Assembly (NCBI RefSeq): GCF_011320115.1
Contig: NZ_JAANOZ010000005.1
Location: forward strand, 124,001 to 188,000
Direction of reading: 5' to 3'
DNA: 64,000 bases
Origin: Croceibacterium segetis
Lineage (GTDB): Bacteria > Pseudomonadota > Alphaproteobacteria > Sphingomonadales > Sphingomonadaceae
The notes under the pieces were generated by a model. The model did no database searches and was not told the origin of the DNA. It saw only the letters and a program-made list of their open reading frames with translations. The first letter of the stretch is position 1. Every line of letters begins with the position of its first letter. Shown in pieces: positions 62,505 through 64,000 of the stretch. The position numbers were made by a program, and so were the translations under genes.

Positions 62505-63145
62505 ATGGTTTGCGCAAGCCTTTACGCGCCGGGGGGCGGTCTCCGCTTTTTCGAGCTTTTCCGTCGCAACGGCAGTCTGTTCCCGTGGGTTGTCCTGCTG
62601 GGATTCGCATCCTCGCTCTGCGAAGGGCTTGGCGCGGGCCTACTGATCCCGCTTCTGTCGCTCCTGCTGAGCCAGAACCTTCCGTCGGCCACTCCGGCGG
62701 CGATCCGCGACATTGCCGATGTTACCGCGGGCTGGACAATCGCCTCGCGCGCGACGGTGCTTGGCGGCGCAGTCGTCGCCCTGTTCGTCGCAAAAGCGCT
62801 GGTTCAGGTCCTGAATACCGCCCTCCAGACCAAGCTCGTGGAGCAATTGGCCCACGCGATACGCTGCGCCGTGGCGGGAAAGCTGCTCAAGGTCGATTAT
62901 CCCTTCCTGCTGCGGCAGGACGGCGCGCGCTTGCTGAACGTGTTCTATTCCGACGCCTGGCACCTTACCGTGTGGATTCGCTCGCTGCTTTCGCTGGTAT
63001 CGTCGGGAATTGCGGTGGGGGTCATCGCGCTGATCCTGTTTTGGCTCGACGTGCGGTTGAGCCTGATAGTCACGGGATGCTTCGTCCTTGCGCTGGTGGC
63101 GTTTCCTTTCGTCGAGCGCCGGCTGCGAGCGCTAACCGCTGCCCC
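62505..63145 (+). pseudogene. Truncated ABC exporter (membrane domain only)
   Basis: The first 213 residues look like the start of an MsbA/PglK-type ABC exporter: [20 protein letters not shown], a span-loop-span layout, and the coupling-helix type segment VDYPFLLRQDGARLLNVFYSD. A full protein would be about 580-600 residues with an ATP-binding domain; here the similarity stops near 63140, in the third pair of spans, and unrelated sequence follows. No Walker A or signature motif is present downstream. It is probably a dead remnant, perhaps of a polysaccharide or lipid exporter. Confidence 0.75.
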
Positions 63146-63301
63146 GATCTCACGATCGCGCGAAAGGTACTTCCCGGATGGACCTGCCATGTTCCCTACG
63201 AGGAGGGGGTCCGTCTCACGTTCGAATGGATGAGGGAAGAGCTCGCGGCTTCAGGCCAGGCGGCGGTGCTCGAGCCAAACGCCCGAGCAACCGCAGGCTG
63301 A
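63146..63301 (+). pseudogene. 3' tail of a lost NAD-dependent sugar epimerase/dehydratase gene
   Basis: In the second frame, 63146-63301 reads CPDLTIARKVLPGW, then VPYEEGVRLTFEWMREELA and a stop. The DLT-AR---GW--------EEG---T-EW pattern is the C-terminus of extended SDR sugar epimerases. Only this last 50 residues remain, joined to the ABC fragment in a different frame. Confidence 0.65.
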
Positions 63302-63454
63302 ACGTCCCCTTCGCGACGGATTAAGACGTTGTTCAGTGCGAGGTGGCCAAAAAAGCCCCTATCCCAGGCATCAAGCGTCTTGTGGTCCAGGTGGAATTGA
63401 CCTGGGATTCTCCCATGATGCGTGGCGCAAGAAACGGATTTTCGGAGTAGTATC

Positions 63455-63943
63455 GTGAAACGATTCCTCGGCAAAGCAACGGCCGCTCTTGTTCTTGCGG
63501 TGGTCGCGATCGCCGCCCCTGCGGCCGCCCAGTTCCGCAACAAGATCGCCGATGAACCGGCGAACTGCCGCGCGGGCGGGCCGGCGGTGAACGTCCGCAT
63601 AAGCGGGATAACCCCGGCGAAGGGCATTCTGCGGGTGCAGCTCTATCGCGGCACCGAAGCGGACTGGCTGAAGACCGGCCGCTGGCTCAACCGCATCGAA
63701 GTCCCGGTCCACGGCACTTCGGAAACGGTTTGCATGCCGGTGCCGGGCAAGGGCACTTATGCCATCGCCGTACGCCACGACGTCAACGGCAACGGCAAGA
63801 CCGATCTTCGTGCAGACGGCGGCGGGATGTCGAACAATCCGTCGATCAGCATCCTCAATCTCGGCAAGCCGAGCTACAAGCAGACGGCTTTCGCGGTCGC
63901 CGACGGCGTAAAGTCAATTTCGATCCAGATGCGTTATTTCTGA
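63455..63943 (+). CDS. Secreted DUF2141 domain protein
   Basis: 162 residues from a GTG at 63455 that starts a signal peptide (MKRFLGKATAALVLAVVA, cleavage near AAAQ at residue 26). The mature part has VRISGITPAKGILRVQLYR, the conserved VPGKGTYAIAVRHDVNGNGK and SIQMRY end of DUF2141 proteins. The DxNxNGK-type loop resembles a calcium-binding turn. Function is unknown. Its last bases overlap the end of the convergent partial gene. Confidence 0.82.
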   Translation: MKRFLGKATAALVLAVVAIAAPAAAQFRNKIADEPANCRAGGPAVNVRISGITPAKGILRVQLYRGTEADWLKTGRWLNRIEVPVHGTSETVCMPVPGKGTYAIAVRHDVNGNGKTDLRADGGGMSNNPSISILNLGKPSYKQTAFAVADGVKSISIQMRYF

Positions 63944-64000
63944 CGGAATTCGGCTATCCGTCGGACTAGCGCGAGGTCCTCGGGCTTGTCGACGTCGATC
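63934..64000 (-). CDS. C-terminal end of a probable nucleotidyltransferase (partial)
   Basis: The complement reads IDVDKPEDLALVRRIAEFRQK then TAA at 63936-63934, written here as IDVDKPEDLALV plus RRIAEFRQK. The ID-D-PEDL-LA pattern is the usual end of cytidylyltransferase and MobA-like NTP-transferase proteins, some of which activate sugars. Only 21 codons are inside the window, so this is a hint rather than a call. Confidence 0.5.
   Translation of the reverse strand, partial: IDVDKPEDLALVRRIAEFRQK

Noticed and set aside
62353-62610. In-frame N-terminal extension of rpe
   Set aside because: Standard Rpe length is reached from the ATG at 62352, and the extra residues are not family-like.

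Overview
The window looks like chromosomal DNA of a sphingomonad (Alphaproteobacteria, Sphingomonadaceae; genus not resolvable by eye). The clues are high GC, the gene order ctpA-dsbB-coq7, a DUF1153/SciP cell-cycle regulator, a Zur-type repressor, and a candidate sigma-EcfG promoter in front of a GlsB/YeaQ-type membrane protein. I saw no rRNA, tRNA or CRISPR array.

Layout: (1) 1-2120 is housekeeping (C-terminal protease, DsbB, Coq7, secreted hypothetical). (2) 2164-30537 is a large surface-polysaccharide locus. It holds WecB and WecC (UDP-ManNAc and UDP-ManNAcA), a Wzy/ligase-type polymerase, a Wza-type exporter, a Wzc-type tyrosine kinase, a Wzx-type flippase, a GT2-FkbM fusion, three GT4 glycosyltransferases, a beta-helix protein, an EpsG-like polymerase, a methyltransferase, an AsnB-type amidotransferase, a PglC-type phosphosugar transferase with its reductase and 4,6-dehydratase, a UDP-glucuronate 4-epimerase, a second UDP-HexNAc dehydrogenase and an FkbM methyltransferase. 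No dTDP-rhamnose genes are present, so it does not look like a sphingan cluster. Together the genes suggest a Wzx/Wzy polymer that starts on a 6-deoxy-HexNAc and carries N-acetyl-uronic acids, some perhaps amidated.

(3) 30538-37687 is a scarred accessory stretch: a decayed partial second copy of fabI, the 3' half of a ugd pseudogene, a PF14907-type nucleotidyltransferase, and an isolated cassette of phage-type terminase large subunit, DUF5681 protein and ParB-domain DNA methyltransferase with no other phage genes. It ends at the intact fabI.

(4) 37688-62352 is mostly core genome: fabI, yihY/brkB, dnaJ-like, pdxH, a cation-efflux protein, phzF-like, a serine hydrolase, mnmA, a sciP operon, an RND efflux pair, DUF445, GNAT, dxs, zur, msrA, purH, a heparinase-like protein and rpe. 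(5) 62505-64000 holds a truncated ABC exporter joined to the tail of a lost sugar epimerase, a DUF2141 protein, and the end of a probable nucleotidyltransferase that runs off the window.

The best candidates for something undescribed are the orphan terminase/DUF5681/ParB-methyltransferase cassette, whose methyltransferase has NPRY where a catalytic (D/N)PPY motif is expected, and the recombination scar bounded by two fabI copies. The GT2-FkbM fusion with an altered methyltransferase motif and the predicted uronamide branch of the polysaccharide are also worth following.
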